This document shows, piece by piece, positions 17,486 to 26,102 of a stretch of DNA of 64,000 bases. A program made the translations under genes and the position numbers. Below the pieces are notes generated by a model, which did not search any database, had not been told where the DNA came from, and was given only the letters and a program-made list of their open reading frames with translations. The stretch comes from Ochrobactrum chromiisoli (GTDB taxonomy: Bacteria; Pseudomonadota; Alphaproteobacteria; Rhizobiales; Rhizobiaceae). Positions within the stretch are counted from its first letter, which is position 1; each line of letters starts with the position of its first letter. The stretch spans positions 83,988 through 147,987 of the forward strand of contig NZ_JAPHAV010000008.1 in the NCBI RefSeq assembly GCF_026241335.1, written 5' to 3'.

Positions 17486-18208
17486 TTAATTCATAAATAG
17501 CCGGACATGCGTTTTTGTGTGATGCGCAACCAGAACATCAAAGACGGGCGCGAAACTGGACATTTCATCAAGCGCCAGACCACACACATCAGCATAGTCG
17601 CTTTCAACACGGCTTTGCGAAGCAAATAATATGCGCTGCGTATCCAGATGATCGATCCGCATCAGTCGAACCGCAGCACTGAGAACCATCGACGCAACGC
17701 CGTATTGATGCACAACAAATGCCTGTTTCTCATCCGCGCCCATATGCGCCAGCGCGAGCGCCTGACCAACTGGAAAACAACCCGGCGTTTCGCCTGATTT
17801 AATGTCTTTCAGCCAGCGCTCAAGCTGTGGGAAATCGCTGATCTTGAGAGAGAGTTCAGCGAATTTCTTTCCCATTCTCGCAAGCATCATCTGCTGTTCT
17901 TCGCCAACCCGGCGATTCCATATCTCATGATCCGCAGCAAGCACGCTGTCATAATCACCCGCCACAATGGCACGATGCGCATGAAGAAAAGCGATACCAT
18001 CCATATGGGCAGCCTGACGCACAACGAGCTCGACGAACTGATGCAAGCTTGCCGAATTGGTTACGACCTCAGTCTGCAAAGCGGATTCAAGCCCATTTGA
18101 AAATGCGAATGCACCAACCGGCAAGGTTGAATCTGAAAATTGCAGCAATCTCGCCAGAAGAACCATGTCCTGCCCGCAACGTGGTTCGCTTTTCTGTATG
18201 CCTGACAT
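17486..18208 (-). CDS. ureF: Urease accessory protein UreF
   Basis: A 240-residue all-helical UreF that bridges UreD and UreG in the activation complex. The family block LLQFSDSTLPVGAFAFSNGLESA is near the N-terminus. The start at 18208 follows the ureE stop by three bases with AGGTAAG just upstream. An internal ATG at 18166 (MVLLARLLQF) is closer to the minimal family start but has no ribosome-binding site. The C-terminus (HHTKTHVRLFMN) is the usual family ending, required for UreD binding. Confidence 0.94.
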   Translation of the reverse strand: MSGIQKSEPRCGQDMVLLARLLQFSDSTLPVGAFAFSNGLESALQTEVVTNSASLHQFVELVVRQAAHMDGIAFLHAHRAIVAGDYDSVLAADHEIWNRRVGEEQQMMLARMGKKFAELSLKISDFPQLERWLKDIKSGETPGCFPVGQALALAHMGADEKQAFVVHQYGVASMVLSAAVRLMRIDHLDTQRILFASQSRVESDYADVCGLALDEMSSFAPVFDVLVAHHTKTHVRLFMN

Positions 18209-18211
18209 TAC

Positions 18212-18889
18212 TTACCTGTGGTGATGGTGCCCGTGGTGATGCTCATGCCCATGATCGTGATCATGGGTGTGCTCATGACTGTGTTCATGGGTGTGCGCTT
18301 CCGAACCATGATGATGTTCATGAGAATGCTTATGCAAATCATGATGATGATGCGGGGTCGCATCGGCGCCGGCAAAGAGCATACGAACTTCCTTCGCATC
18401 GAGCTTTGCAGCAATCTCCTCGCCAGGAGCGAAATAGGTCTTCACTCTTTCAAAAGCATGCGTGCGCATCACCGATGCCATCACCTTCTGATCAACAGAC
18501 AGCGGTACATAGACGGTTGAGCCTTTGATCACGGCTGGCCAATGCTGATTACCCAGCCCATGGCCGAGTTCAAAGCAAATGCGCAGGATGTCCTGCGGCG
18601 CGAGCTCTTCCAAACCTTCAAGCTCAATAACCATCACCTCTTTGAGGGCAATACGTGCCACAACAATGAGTTTCGCGGCTTCATCATAATGCAGCACATC
18701 GCCATCATGCAGATGCTCGGACCGCGGCAAAGAGATTGCAAGCTCAACGCCACCTTCACTCGCCTTGCGCAGACGGCTTTTCGGTGCTTCCCACTGCTCA
18801 AGGGCGAGATAGTCAACCTGCGCATGATGCGAACGCTCATGCCACACAGAATCCTTGATATTACCGAGTGTTTTCTCAACGAGAATCAT
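18212..18889 (-). CDS. ureE: Urease nickel metallochaperone UreE with a long His-rich tail
   Basis: A 225-residue cytosolic nickel chaperone. The N-terminal part (residues 1-75) is the UreE peptide-binding domain, and residues about 76-150 (GDVLHYDEAAKLIVV, NQHWPA, YVPLSVDQKVM) form the metal-binding domain. The last 46 residues contain 26 histidines, mostly as His-X-His repeats with Glu, Asp, Thr and Ser. Such tails store or buffer nickel. The start has the strong ribosome-binding site CCGGAGGAATT. It is the first accessory gene after the structural genes, from which it is separated by 125 bases with a hairpin. Confidence 0.95.
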   Translation of the reverse strand: MILVEKTLGNIKDSVWHERSHHAQVDYLALEQWEAPKSRLRKASEGGVELAISLPRSEHLHDGDVLHYDEAAKLIVVARIALKEVMVIELEGLEELAPQDILRICFELGHGLGNQHWPAVIKGSTVYVPLSVDQKVMASVMRTHAFERVKTYFAPGEEIAAKLDAKEVRMLFAGADATPHHHHDLHKHSHEHHHGSEAHTHEHSHEHTHDHDHGHEHHHGHHHHR

Positions 18890-18977
18890 AATTCCTCCGG
18901 AAGCAGGCGCTTCATATCGGCAGTCGAAAATGCGGCAAGACCAGCACTATTCGGTGTTTGCATCCAAAATCAAAACA

Positions 18978-19001
18978 GGAGGGAACGTTTTCGCTCCCTC
19001 C
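18978..19001 (-). promoter_or_regulatory. Intra-operon hairpin between ureC and ureE
   Basis: GGAGGGA (18978-18984) pairs with TCCCTCC (18995-19001). A further CG/CG pair encloses a TTTT loop after one mismatch. There is no T-run on the minus strand, so it is more likely an mRNA processing or stability element separating the abundant structural genes from the accessory genes. Confidence 0.55.
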
Positions 19002-19014
19002 CGAGAGCGTCTTA

Positions 19015-20727
19015 TCAACTGAAGAAGTAAAGCTGCGTCAAAGGAACATTGGTTGCAGGCTCAACAGTCGCATGTTTGCCATCAACGGTAACAGCAAATG
19101 TTTCCGGGTTAACTTCAATGGTCGGCAAAGCATTGTTACGAACCATCGAGCCCTTGCTGATAGCGCGGGTGCCGTAGACAGGGATGACCTGTGACTTCAG
19201 TTCATAACGATTGACGATACCGGCATCGAAACCAGCCAGCGAGGTAAATGTCGCGCGGGTTTTCGGCAAAGCCGATCCAAATGAGCCATACATCGGACGA
19301 TAGATGACTGGCTGTGGCGTTGGAAGCGATGCGTTCGGATCCCCCATCAGCGCCCATGAGATCATGCCGCCTTTGATAACCATTTTGGGCTTCGCGCCGA
19401 AAAAGGCGGGTTCCCAAAGCACCAAGTCTGCCATTTTGCCAATTTCAATCGAGCCGACAACATGAGAGACGCCCTGTGCAATCGCCGGATTGATTGTCAC
19501 CTTGGAAACAAAACGCAAGACGCGCTGATTGTCATTGCCCGACTTGTCGCCTTCATAGGCACCAAAGCGGGTTTTCATCAGATGTGCAGTTTGAATGGTC
19601 CGCATCCAGTTTTCACCGACGCGGCCCATGGCCTGACTGTCACTGGAGAGAATGGAAATCGCGCCAATATCGTGCAGAACGTTTTCAGCAGCGATGGTTT
19701 CCGGGCGGACACGGCTTTCAGCAAAGGCCACGTCGGTTGGAATTTTCGGGCTCAGATTGTGGCAGATCATCGTCATGTCAAACAATTCGGCCTGCGAATT
19801 GATGCCATAAGGAAGCGTCGGATTGGTCGAGCTCGGAATAACGTTTGACTGACCTGCAACACGAATAATGTCAGGCGCATGTCCGCCGCCCGCACCTTCG
19901 GTGTGATAGGTGTGAATGGTGCGGCCTTCGAAAGCGGCAATGGTATTTTCAACAAAACCGGCTTCGTTGAGCGTATCCGTGTGAATACAGACCTGAATGT
20001 CATATTCATCGGCAACGGTCAGCGATGTGCGGATAGCCTCTGGGGTACTGCCCCAGTCTTCATGGATTTTAAGCCCCATGGCACCGGCGCGAATCTGCTC
20101 TTCGATCGACAATGCCGATGATGAATTGCCCTTACCAAGCACACCGGCATTGACCGGCCATGAATCAAAGGAGCGCAACATCATTTCGATGTTCCACGTT
20201 CCCGGCGTGATGGTCGTACCGTTGGTGCCATCTGTCGGGCCAATGCCGCCACCAAACAGCGTGGTCACGCCATTGCTGAGCGCGGCTTCAGCCTGCTGGG
20301 GCGAAATGAAATGAACGTGCGCATCGATACCGCCAGCGGTCAGGATCAGATGTTCGCCTGAAATGGCATCCGTTCCCGGCCCAAGCGGCAGCGTGACACC
20401 CGACATGGTGGAGGGGTTGCCAGCTTTACCGATCCCGTAGATCAGGCCGTCCTTAATGCCGACATCCGCCTTGATAACACCCTGAATAGGGTCAACGATG
20501 GTCACGTTGGTAATGACCAGATCGGGCGCACCGGCTGCGCTCGTCAATTCATTGTCATACCCCATGCCATCGCGCAGCGTTTTACCGCCGCCATACACAG
20601 CTTCTTCGCCATAAACACGAAGGTCTTTTTCAATCTCAATATAAAGGTCCGTATCGCCGAGGCGAATCTTGTCGCCGGTCGTCGGACCGTAAAGATCCGA
20701 ATATTGCTGCCTTGAAATCTTAGCCAT
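19015..20727 (-). CDS. ureC: Urease alpha subunit UreC
   Basis: A 570-residue catalytic subunit that hydrolyses urea to ammonia and carbamate at a di-nickel centre. All metal ligands are seen: His137 and His139 (DAHVHF), carbamylated Lys220 (GLKIHEDWG), His249 (CIHTDT), His275 ([13 protein letters not shown]) and Asp363 (SSDSQAMGR). The mobile flap has Cys322 and the catalytic His323. The residue after it is Asn324 (CHNLSPKIP) where Klebsiella-type enzymes have a second His. The start has AGGA seven bases upstream. It follows ureB after 136 bases that contain a palindromic repeat. It assembles with UreA and UreB. Confidence 0.98.
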   Translation of the reverse strand: MAKISRQQYSDLYGPTTGDKIRLGDTDLYIEIEKDLRVYGEEAVYGGGKTLRDGMGYDNELTSAAGAPDLVITNVTIVDPIQGVIKADVGIKDGLIYGIGKAGNPSTMSGVTLPLGPGTDAISGEHLILTAGGIDAHVHFISPQQAEAALSNGVTTLFGGGIGPTDGTNGTTITPGTWNIEMMLRSFDSWPVNAGVLGKGNSSSALSIEEQIRAGAMGLKIHEDWGSTPEAIRTSLTVADEYDIQVCIHTDTLNEAGFVENTIAAFEGRTIHTYHTEGAGGGHAPDIIRVAGQSNVIPSSTNPTLPYGINSQAELFDMTMICHNLSPKIPTDVAFAESRVRPETIAAENVLHDIGAISILSSDSQAMGRVGENWMRTIQTAHLMKTRFGAYEGDKSGNDNQRVLRFVSKVTINPAIAQGVSHVVGSIEIGKMADLVLWEPAFFGAKPKMVIKGGMISWALMGDPNASLPTPQPVIYRPMYGSFGSALPKTRATFTSLAGFDAGIVNRYELKSQVIPVYGTRAISKGSMVRNNALPTIEVNPETFAVTVDGKHATVEPATNVPLTQLYFFS

Positions 20728-20753
20728 CTCAGTATCCTGTTCGCTGAAATTCT

Positions 20754-20798
20754 AGAGCGCATCCCGAAAAGTGTGAATCGGCTTTCAGATAAGATGCA
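20754..20798. repeat. Dispersed palindromic repeat inside the urease operon
   Basis: The stretch GAGCGCATCCCGAAAAGTG followed by TGAATCGGCTTTCAG is closely related, in opposite orientation, to 34503-34541, and more distantly to 23751-23796. It occupies the ureB-ureC gap (20728-20863). It is of the short REP-like type common in Brucella and Ochrobactrum chromosomes. It may fold in the polycistronic mRNA. Confidence 0.65.
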
Positions 20799-20863
20799 CG
20801 TCAAACAAACGATTGGAGCGTCGAACTGATTAATCAGATCAAAATTCGCTCACAGACGGGCAA

Positions 20864-21274
20864 TTACGGCTTGTTCTTGAAACCGTATTTCGCGACGCGC
20901 TCCATCGCATCTGTCAGGCGCGGACGGGAATCGTTGTAGCTCTCATCGCCAACCCAACCATTCACCAGACCGTTAAAGCCGAGCACGCGCTGCTTGCCTT
21001 GATAAGGAACGAGCACAACCTGTTTTTCATCACCCGGTTCAAAACGAAGAGCGGTCGTTGCGGGGATATTCAGGCGCTTTCCGAACGCCTGCTCGCGATC
21101 AAATTCAAGATCGGCATTCACTTCAAAGAAATGATAATGCGAACCGACCTGAATAGGACGATCGCCGGTATTGCGGACTTTCAAAGTGGTTGTTGGGTAT
21201 CCGGCATTGATTTCAATATCGCCTTTGCCGAGAACCAAGCCTCCAACAGGAGTCTTTACCTTATCTGCAGCCAT
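20864..21274 (-). CDS. ureB: Urease beta subunit UreB
   Basis: A 136-residue structural subunit. The family block [20 protein letters not shown] start (here [16 protein letters not shown]), then [17 protein letters not shown] and the [16 protein letters not shown] core, are all present. The C-terminal 30 residues (after [11 protein letters not shown]) extend beyond the short Klebsiella-type subunit, as in Yersinia-type ureases. The ATG at 21274 is chosen because upstream in-frame sequence overlaps ureA. AGGCTC lies just before it. The gene follows ureA by 19 bases. Confidence 0.95.
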   Translation of the reverse strand: MAADKVKTPVGGLVLGKGDIEINAGYPTTTLKVRNTGDRPIQVGSHYHFFEVNADLEFDREQAFGKRLNIPATTALRFEPGDEKQVVLVPYQGKQRVLGFNGLVNGWVGDESYNDSRPRLTDAMERVAKYGFKNKP

Positions 21275-21293
21275 AACTGAGCCTCCGTAGGAT

Positions 21294-21596
21294 TTACTGG
21301 ATTGGATCGTGGACAGTAACCAGGCGACTGCCATCGGTGAAAACGGCTTCGACCTGCACATAAGGAATCATTTCGACAACACCTTCCATCACATCATCTT
21401 TGGTGATGGTTTTGCGCGCGAGTTCCATGACTTCTTCGAGCGTCTTGCCAGCGCGCGCAGCATCAAGTGCAGCCGCAGCAATCAAAGAAACAGTCTCAGG
21501 ATGATTGAGCTTCAAACCCTGATCTTTACGGCGCTGCGCGACAATCGCCAGCGTGTGAATCATAAGTTTGTCGATTTCCCGGGGCGTGAAATGCAT
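21294..21596 (-). CDS. ureA: Urease gamma subunit UreA
   Basis: A 100-residue structural subunit of the usual length. It begins [23 protein letters not shown] and ends with [19 protein letters not shown], both diagnostic. The start at 21596 has an ideal GGAGG six bases before it; an in-frame start 18 bases upstream lacks one. It is the first gene of the operon, which then runs ureB-C-E-F-G-D-T-amtB to the left. Confidence 0.97.
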   Translation of the reverse strand: MHFTPREIDKLMIHTLAIVAQRRKDQGLKLNHPETVSLIAAAALDAARAGKTLEEVMELARKTITKDDVMEGVVEMIPYVQVEAVFTDGSRLVTVHDPIQ

Positions 21597-21833
21597 ACGT
21601 AACCTCCGTACCAAGAAAAGGGGGAGATCGGCATTCTATAAGCCCACCCCCAAAATAAAGCCATCACGAAGAAGCTATCAATCTATTTTACGAGGGGCAA
21701 TAAGTATTTTACATACAACTCAAATAAACATTGAATAAAAGGAACAAAAAAATAACAATACACAACCGATCTATAAATTTTTATATAAATCATTAAAAAG
21801 TTTAAAAAACTTTCAAACTACTTCATATTGTCC
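21597..21833 (-). promoter_or_regulatory. AT-rich leader/promoter region of the urease operon
   Basis: This 237-base gap between the ArsB/NhaD-like permease stop and ureA holds no gene. It is strongly AT-rich, and a 7-3-7 inverted repeat AAAGTTT-AAA-AAACTTT lies at 21797-21813. No match to the NikR operator was found here. A promoter must lie here or upstream, but no convincing -35/-10 pair stands out. Confidence 0.45.
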
Positions 21834-23072
21834 TTACATTTTGGTTAAAAAAATCACCCAAGATGCTGCCATCAACATACAAAGAACCATAACAACTATA
21901 CCGGTGCGCGAAAACTCAGCAAATGATATCTTGATACCGCGCGCAGATGCCTGCTCTACGACAATAATTCCTGCGAGGCTGCCAAAAATAATCATATTAC
22001 TTGAAAAACCTGTCCCCAGCGCAAGCGCTGCACCCAAGGCATCAGACCCAGATCCTGACTGAAGATAGGGTACCAGCAACATAACCGCAGGATTGTTCCC
22101 CACAAGATTGCTCAGAACGCCACCGACAAAAAACAGGGAGATCGGCTCGTTAAGATCAAGCCCGGCTTCGCGGAAATAACCGAGAACATTTTGCGGCAGG
22201 CCGGTCGCAGCAATGGCTGCATTGACAACAAAAAGTCCCATGATCAAAAGCAGAAGATCACCATCGACATGTTTAAGCATATCGTGAGAAGAGATTTTGC
22301 GGCTGACCAGCAACACCCCCGCGCCCGCCATGGCGATGAGCTCTCGCGGCAAGTCGCTAAAAATAAACATTCCAATGACAATCACCGCAACGATTGCCGT
22401 CTTTGCCGTTTCAAGCGCATCAATCGCACCGTCCTGCCCTGCATCTGCCATCGAAGACGGCTGCTGCGTGAGTTGCCAGCGATTGCGATAGGCCAGAACG
22501 ATGACACCCCAAACGATCGGCAGCGAAAGAAGAGCCGGTACTGCGGCCGCACTCAGAAAACCATTGAATGATAACCCAAGCTCCTGCGCAACAATCATAT
22601 TCTGCGGGCTGCCGATCAGCGTTGCTGTTGAACCTGTGTTCACTGCAAAACAAAACGCAAGAAGAAATGGCACAGGGTTTAGCCCTCTTGTGAGGGTAAC
22701 GGACACGAGCAAAGGCGTCATCGCCACCGCGACGACATCCTTTGTCAAAAAAGCAGAGAATGCAGCGCCCATAAAAACCAGAACGCCAACCAGCAAAGGC
22801 GGTGATAATGGCAGCTCGGTTACGCGCTTCGCCGCCCAGCCATAAAAGCCCGAAACCGAGAATCCAGCCGACACGACCATCAGTCCGAAAAGCATTCCCA
22901 GCGTCCGGTAATCGATGGCATTCCACGCAGCCTGTGCTGTTATGCTACCGGTCACCAGCATAGCGAGAGCGCCTATAATGGCAGCTCCCGTGCGGTCGAC
23001 CTTAAATCCGGGAAGAGTTCCGCAGCCCATCGCAAGATATACGAGTATAAAGACGATGACTGTCAGATCCAT
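21834..23072 (-). CDS. ArsB/NhaD-type (ion transporter superfamily) membrane permease
   Basis: An integral membrane protein of about 412 residues with around eleven hydrophobic segments. It has the ion-transporter-superfamily pattern of two similar halves, each with an SXXT/S-rich re-entrant element (TGSTATLIGSPQNMIV and VLSNLVGNNPAVMLL). Such proteins move arsenite, Na+/H+ or small anions across the inner membrane; which one is not evident. An ATG at 23072 and a GTG at 23078 are both possible starts. It lies between nikR and ureA, on the same strand. Its conserved closeness to urease may mean a role in ion or pH balance during ureolysis, which is an inference. Confidence 0.75.
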   Translation of the reverse strand: MDLTVIVFILVYLAMGCGTLPGFKVDRTGAAIIGALAMLVTGSITAQAAWNAIDYRTLGMLFGLMVVSAGFSVSGFYGWAAKRVTELPLSPPLLVGVLVFMGAAFSAFLTKDVVAVAMTPLLVSVTLTRGLNPVPFLLAFCFAVNTGSTATLIGSPQNMIVAQELGLSFNGFLSAAAVPALLSLPIVWGVIVLAYRNRWQLTQQPSSMADAGQDGAIDALETAKTAIVAVIVIGMFIFSDLPRELIAMAGAGVLLVSRKISSHDMLKHVDGDLLLLIMGLFVVNAAIAATGLPQNVLGYFREAGLDLNEPISLFFVGGVLSNLVGNNPAVMLLVPYLQSGSGSDALGAALALGTGFSSNMIIFGSLAGIIVVEQASARGIKISFAEFSRTGIVVMVLCMLMAASWVIFLTKM

Positions 23073-23172
23073 AATCACTCGCTTTTTAAAAGATGACTCT
23101 TCGCAGCCCCGAACCTAGACTGACAGAGCAATCTAAATCAATGATTCTAATATGAATATTCGGTCTCAAAGC

Positions 23173-23586
23173 CTATTCATGGTGCGCATTGTGGGGAATG
23201 ATTGAAACATCGCCGTAAACGACTGCACGCTGCGAAATGATGGAATTTGCGAATTCTTTTACAGCTTTTGCTTCGCCGCGAAGCAGGCTCACCTCAAGGC
23301 ACAGGTCTTCGTTGAGATGAACATGCAGGGACGCCAGCGACATATGATGATGCTCATGGTGCGATGTGGTCAGCTTTTTCGCCAGATCACGCGCTTCATG
23401 CTGATACACATAGCTTAAGACGCCAACGCATTCTGTCATCGCATCAGATGCAATTGCCGTGTCTTTTATACTTGCCCGAACAAGATCGCGCACGGCCTCC
23501 GAGCGGTTGGCGTAGCCTTTTAAAGCAATCAAAGCGTCCAGTTCTGTCATAAGATCATCATCGACAGTGATGGTAATTCTTTGCAT
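23173..23586 (-). CDS. nikR: Nickel-responsive transcriptional regulator NikR
   Basis: A 137-residue regulator. Residues 1-45 are a ribbon-helix-helix DNA-binding domain (MQRITITVDDDLMTELDAL, YANRSEAVRDLVR). Residues 50-137 are the ACT-like nickel-binding domain. The high-affinity site ligands correspond to His77, His88, His90 and Cys96 (SLHVHLNEDLC). A TTG at 23607 would lengthen the chain, but the ATG at 23586 has GGAG ten bases upstream and gives the family start. Ni-NikR represses nickel uptake genes. The operator found upstream of nikA makes that importer the obvious target. Confidence 0.95.
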   Translation of the reverse strand: MQRITITVDDDLMTELDALIALKGYANRSEAVRDLVRASIKDTAIASDAMTECVGVLSYVYQHEARDLAKKLTTSHHEHHHMSLASLHVHLNEDLCLEVSLLRGEAKAVKEFANSIISQRAVVYGDVSIIPHNAHHE

Positions 23587-23616
23587 CGGCTTAACGCTCC
23601 ATTGCAATTAGATTCG

Positions 23617-23634
23617 GCACAATCCGTATTGTGC
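23617..23634. promoter_or_regulatory. Perfect inverted repeat upstream of nikR
   Basis: GCACAAT-CCGT-ATTGTGC is a perfect 7-bp inverted repeat with a 4-base centre, 31-48 bases upstream of the nikR start. It is a likely operator. It does not match the GTATGA-type NikR box, so it may belong to another regulator. Confidence 0.55.
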
Positions 23635-23750
23635 AGATAATCTTAAAAATTGCGATGCCTTGTACCGACTTGACCAGACGGCCCTCAATAGCAGCAGCGG
23701 ATAATTGATGGATTGCTTTCCGCAGCAGACTGACTTCTTTGTTTTAACGC

Positions 23751-23796
23751 GCATCGTGTCCCGAAAGCCAGTTTCCGCCTTTCGGGAGCGCTCTAA
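23751..23796. repeat. Palindromic repeat at the end of the histidine-kinase gene
   Basis: TCCCGAAAG (23759-23767) and CTTTCGGGA (23779-23787) form a perfect 9-bp stem within GCATCGTG...GAGCGCTCT. This is a palindrome of the type dispersed in Brucella-group genomes. It starts six bases beyond the kinase stop and may double as its terminator. The remaining intergenic stretch 23635-23750 shows nothing recognisable. Confidence 0.65.
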
Positions 23797-24887
23797 CCGT
23801 CATTGTAAAGTCGCCCCTCGCCCTGCATCTGATCGATAGGGGCGCTCATTCTAGCCCGAAATCCGGAAGGAGCATAATCGGCCTCGACATTGCCTGTTCC
23901 CATAAGACCCATTCGGATGAGTTTTGACCCAAAGCCAATTTTGCCAGGCTTGGTTATTTCAGGCCCACCCGTCTCACACCAATTCAGAAGCAGCGTGGAC
24001 GTTCCCTCATGATCAGCGGTATTCCAGCAGATGGAAATACGCCCAGCATCATTGGATAATGCACCGTATTTGATAGCATTTGTCGTCAGTTCGTGGATCA
24101 AAAGCGACACTGAACTTGCAGCTTTCGGCCCGATAAAAATGTCGCTGCCTTCAACATCAACACGCTGATCAACACCGAGTGCAGCAGTAATTTCAGCGAT
24201 GATCTGTGCCAATGACCCACTTGAACTTTTTCCAAACTGCAAGACATTATGCGCACTGCTTAACGCAAAAAGGCGTCTGGAAAATGCGTTAAGTTCGTCT
24301 TCATTATCCTGGCTTTTAAAGGTCTGGCTGGCGATTGCGCTGACAATGCTAAAAGTATTTTTTATGCGATGCGCAAGCTCGGCATTCATGATCCGCGCAT
24401 TTTTCTCGGCCTCAACTTTTCCAGTCGTTTCAATGACAGTGTCCATCATGCCGCCAACGCTGCCATCTTCATTTAAAATCGGGCTGTAGCAGAAGGTGAA
24501 ATAACACTGTTCATCAAAGCCCGAACGATTAACGAGCAACGGAAAGTCTTCAATAAACGTGGCCTCTCCCCGCATCGCCCTTTCGGCTATCGGCCCAATA
24601 TCCTCCCATACTTCAGCCCATATTTCATTGAATGGCTGGCCCATGCAGTTCTGCTTGTCGCGAAGAATCGTTCTGAAAGCATCGTTGTAAAACGTGATAA
24701 ATTCCGGCCCCCAGGCAATGGCTTTCGGAAAATGCGACGTCAGCATCATCTGAACTGCTGTCTTAAGCGGGCGCGGCCAGCTTTCCGGCTGGCCCAACGG
24801 ATTCTTTGACCAATCTATTCTTTTGATTTCTTCAACCGCTTCACCCGCTATAGGAATGAAGAAAAACCTGTCTTTCAATGGGGGCAC
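23793..24887 (-). CDS. PAS-domain HWE-family sensor histidine kinase
   Basis: A cytoplasmic sensor kinase of up to 364 residues. Residues about 20-160 form a PAS-like sensor (WGPEFITFYNDAFRTIL, CYFTFCYSPILNEDGSVGG). The dimerisation/phosphoacceptor segment has His173 in ELAHRIKNTFSIVSAIA. The ATP-binding domain shows the HWE hallmarks: HELTTNAIKYGAL N-box, then NWCETGGPEI and GFGSKLI. No transmembrane helix or signal is present and no response regulator is adjacent. PAS-HWE kinases of this build are often light-, redox- or stress-sensing in Brucella-type bacteria. The GTG at 24887 gives the longest chain; a TTG at 24878 has a better-placed AGAAGG. The gene lies alone. Confidence 0.85.
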   Translation of the reverse strand: MPPLKDRFFFIPIAGEAVEEIKRIDWSKNPLGQPESWPRPLKTAVQMMLTSHFPKAIAWGPEFITFYNDAFRTILRDKQNCMGQPFNEIWAEVWEDIGPIAERAMRGEATFIEDFPLLVNRSGFDEQCYFTFCYSPILNEDGSVGGMMDTVIETTGKVEAEKNARIMNAELAHRIKNTFSIVSAIASQTFKSQDNEDELNAFSRRLFALSSAHNVLQFGKSSSGSLAQIIAEITAALGVDQRVDVEGSDIFIGPKAASSVSLLIHELTTNAIKYGALSNDAGRISICWNTADHEGTSTLLLNWCETGGPEITKPGKIGFGSKLIRMGLMGTGNVEADYAPSGFRARMSAPIDQMQGEGRLYNDG

Positions 24888-25045
24888 CCTTCTCGATTAC
24901 CAAATGTGCTCGAAAGCGCCAGAGAGCGAAGGTTTTTGCCTTAGGAAAGTGGCGAAGCAAGGACTCCAATAACATATTAGCAATTATACTGATAACTAAT
25001 ATTTCAGCATGGACTCCCACATTTCTTATCGCTCAGCGTAGAAGC

Positions 25046-26071
25046 CTATTGTTCAACAGGCTTCTGCTGTGCCGCCTTATCAGGTTGAATATAAAGCGTT
25101 TCAGATGAGAATGCGAAGTCGGCACCATGCGCATGCACGATTTCGATGATCTTGAGATAGACCTCTTGCTGTGCCTGAAGCCAATCAGCCCAACGGGTCG
25201 TTTTCGTGAAACAATAGACCATGATATTGAGCGATGAATCTGCAAACGCATCGAAATAAACCAACAGACTCTGTGTCTGATCGATTTTTTGGTTGGCCTT
25301 GAGCATCGACCTTATGTCGTCGACAACCCCGGCAATTTTGTCACCATCTTCGTATCGCAAACCAATCGTCGTATTAATGCGCCTGTTGGTCATGCGGCCC
25401 GGATTTTCAACGCTGATCGTCGAAAAGGCTGCATTGGGAACATAGAGCGGACGATTGTCGAAGGTTTTGATCTTGGTAAGTCGCCAGCCAATTTCCACAA
25501 CGGTGCCTTCAATATTCCGATCTGGCGAGCTGATCCAATCGCCAATGCTGAACGGGCGGTCAAAATAAAGCATCACGCCCGAAAAAAGATTGCTCAGAAC
25601 ATCTTTGCCGGCCACGCCGATAGCGATGCCACCGATGCCACCAAAAGCGAGCAGGCCGGAAAGACCAATCCCGAATTGCTCCCCGAACAGCAGCATCAAA
25701 ATCAGGAATATTGCCAGTTTTAATATGCGCGCAACCATACGTGCGGACGTCACGTCATTGCCGCGGTCAATCTGGCTATGGGTCAAACGGTTGATCAACT
25801 GGAAGAGCTGCTGCATGGCGATCAGAGCCATGAAGAAGGTCGACAGGGTATTGATGAGTTCCGGTGTGATCGCGGTTATTTTGTAATCCGCAAGCAACAT
25901 ATAGGCGACCTGCCTGAACGTCATGATCAAGCCGAACATTGACGCCACAAATGTGAGATGGGCGATAATACTTCTCGACCACCCCTTTTTGTGCCGGATG
26001 AGAAACCAGAACACGAAGGCGGCAACGGTTAAAAGCAGAATAATACCCGCAGCTATCCAGTATTTCGCCAT
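25046..26071 (-). CDS. MscS-family mechanosensitive ion channel
   Basis: A 341-residue inner-membrane channel. There are four or five hydrophobic segments; the pore helix is in [26 protein letters not shown]. The following beta domain has the family block [40 protein letters not shown]. The C-terminal alpha/beta domain ends near FSSETLYIQ, followed by a short Gln/Lys-rich tail. It releases solutes on hypo-osmotic shock. It resembles the mid-size YnaI/YbdG-like members. GGAGACGGGGTAAA precedes the ATG. It is probably monocistronic. Confidence 0.9.
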   Translation of the reverse strand: MAKYWIAAGIILLLTVAAFVFWFLIRHKKGWSRSIIAHLTFVASMFGLIMTFRQVAYMLLADYKITAITPELINTLSTFFMALIAMQQLFQLINRLTHSQIDRGNDVTSARMVARILKLAIFLILMLLFGEQFGIGLSGLLAFGGIGGIAIGVAGKDVLSNLFSGVMLYFDRPFSIGDWISSPDRNIEGTVVEIGWRLTKIKTFDNRPLYVPNAAFSTISVENPGRMTNRRINTTIGLRYEDGDKIAGVVDDIRSMLKANQKIDQTQSLLVYFDAFADSSLNIMVYCFTKTTRWADWLQAQQEVYLKIIEIVHAHGADFAFSSETLYIQPDKAAQQKPVEQ

Positions 26072-26102
26072 TTTACCCCGTCTCCCGCATGCCTGTTTTC
26101 AC

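Noticed and set aside
16755..17489. A 244-codon plus-strand frame opposite ureG
   Set aside because: Antisense to a perfectly conserved UreG; no domain of its own.
21597..21833. A NikR operator upstream of ureA
   Set aside because: The half-site-like TTGTATG on the minus strand has no partner TCATAC-like element at 16 bases.
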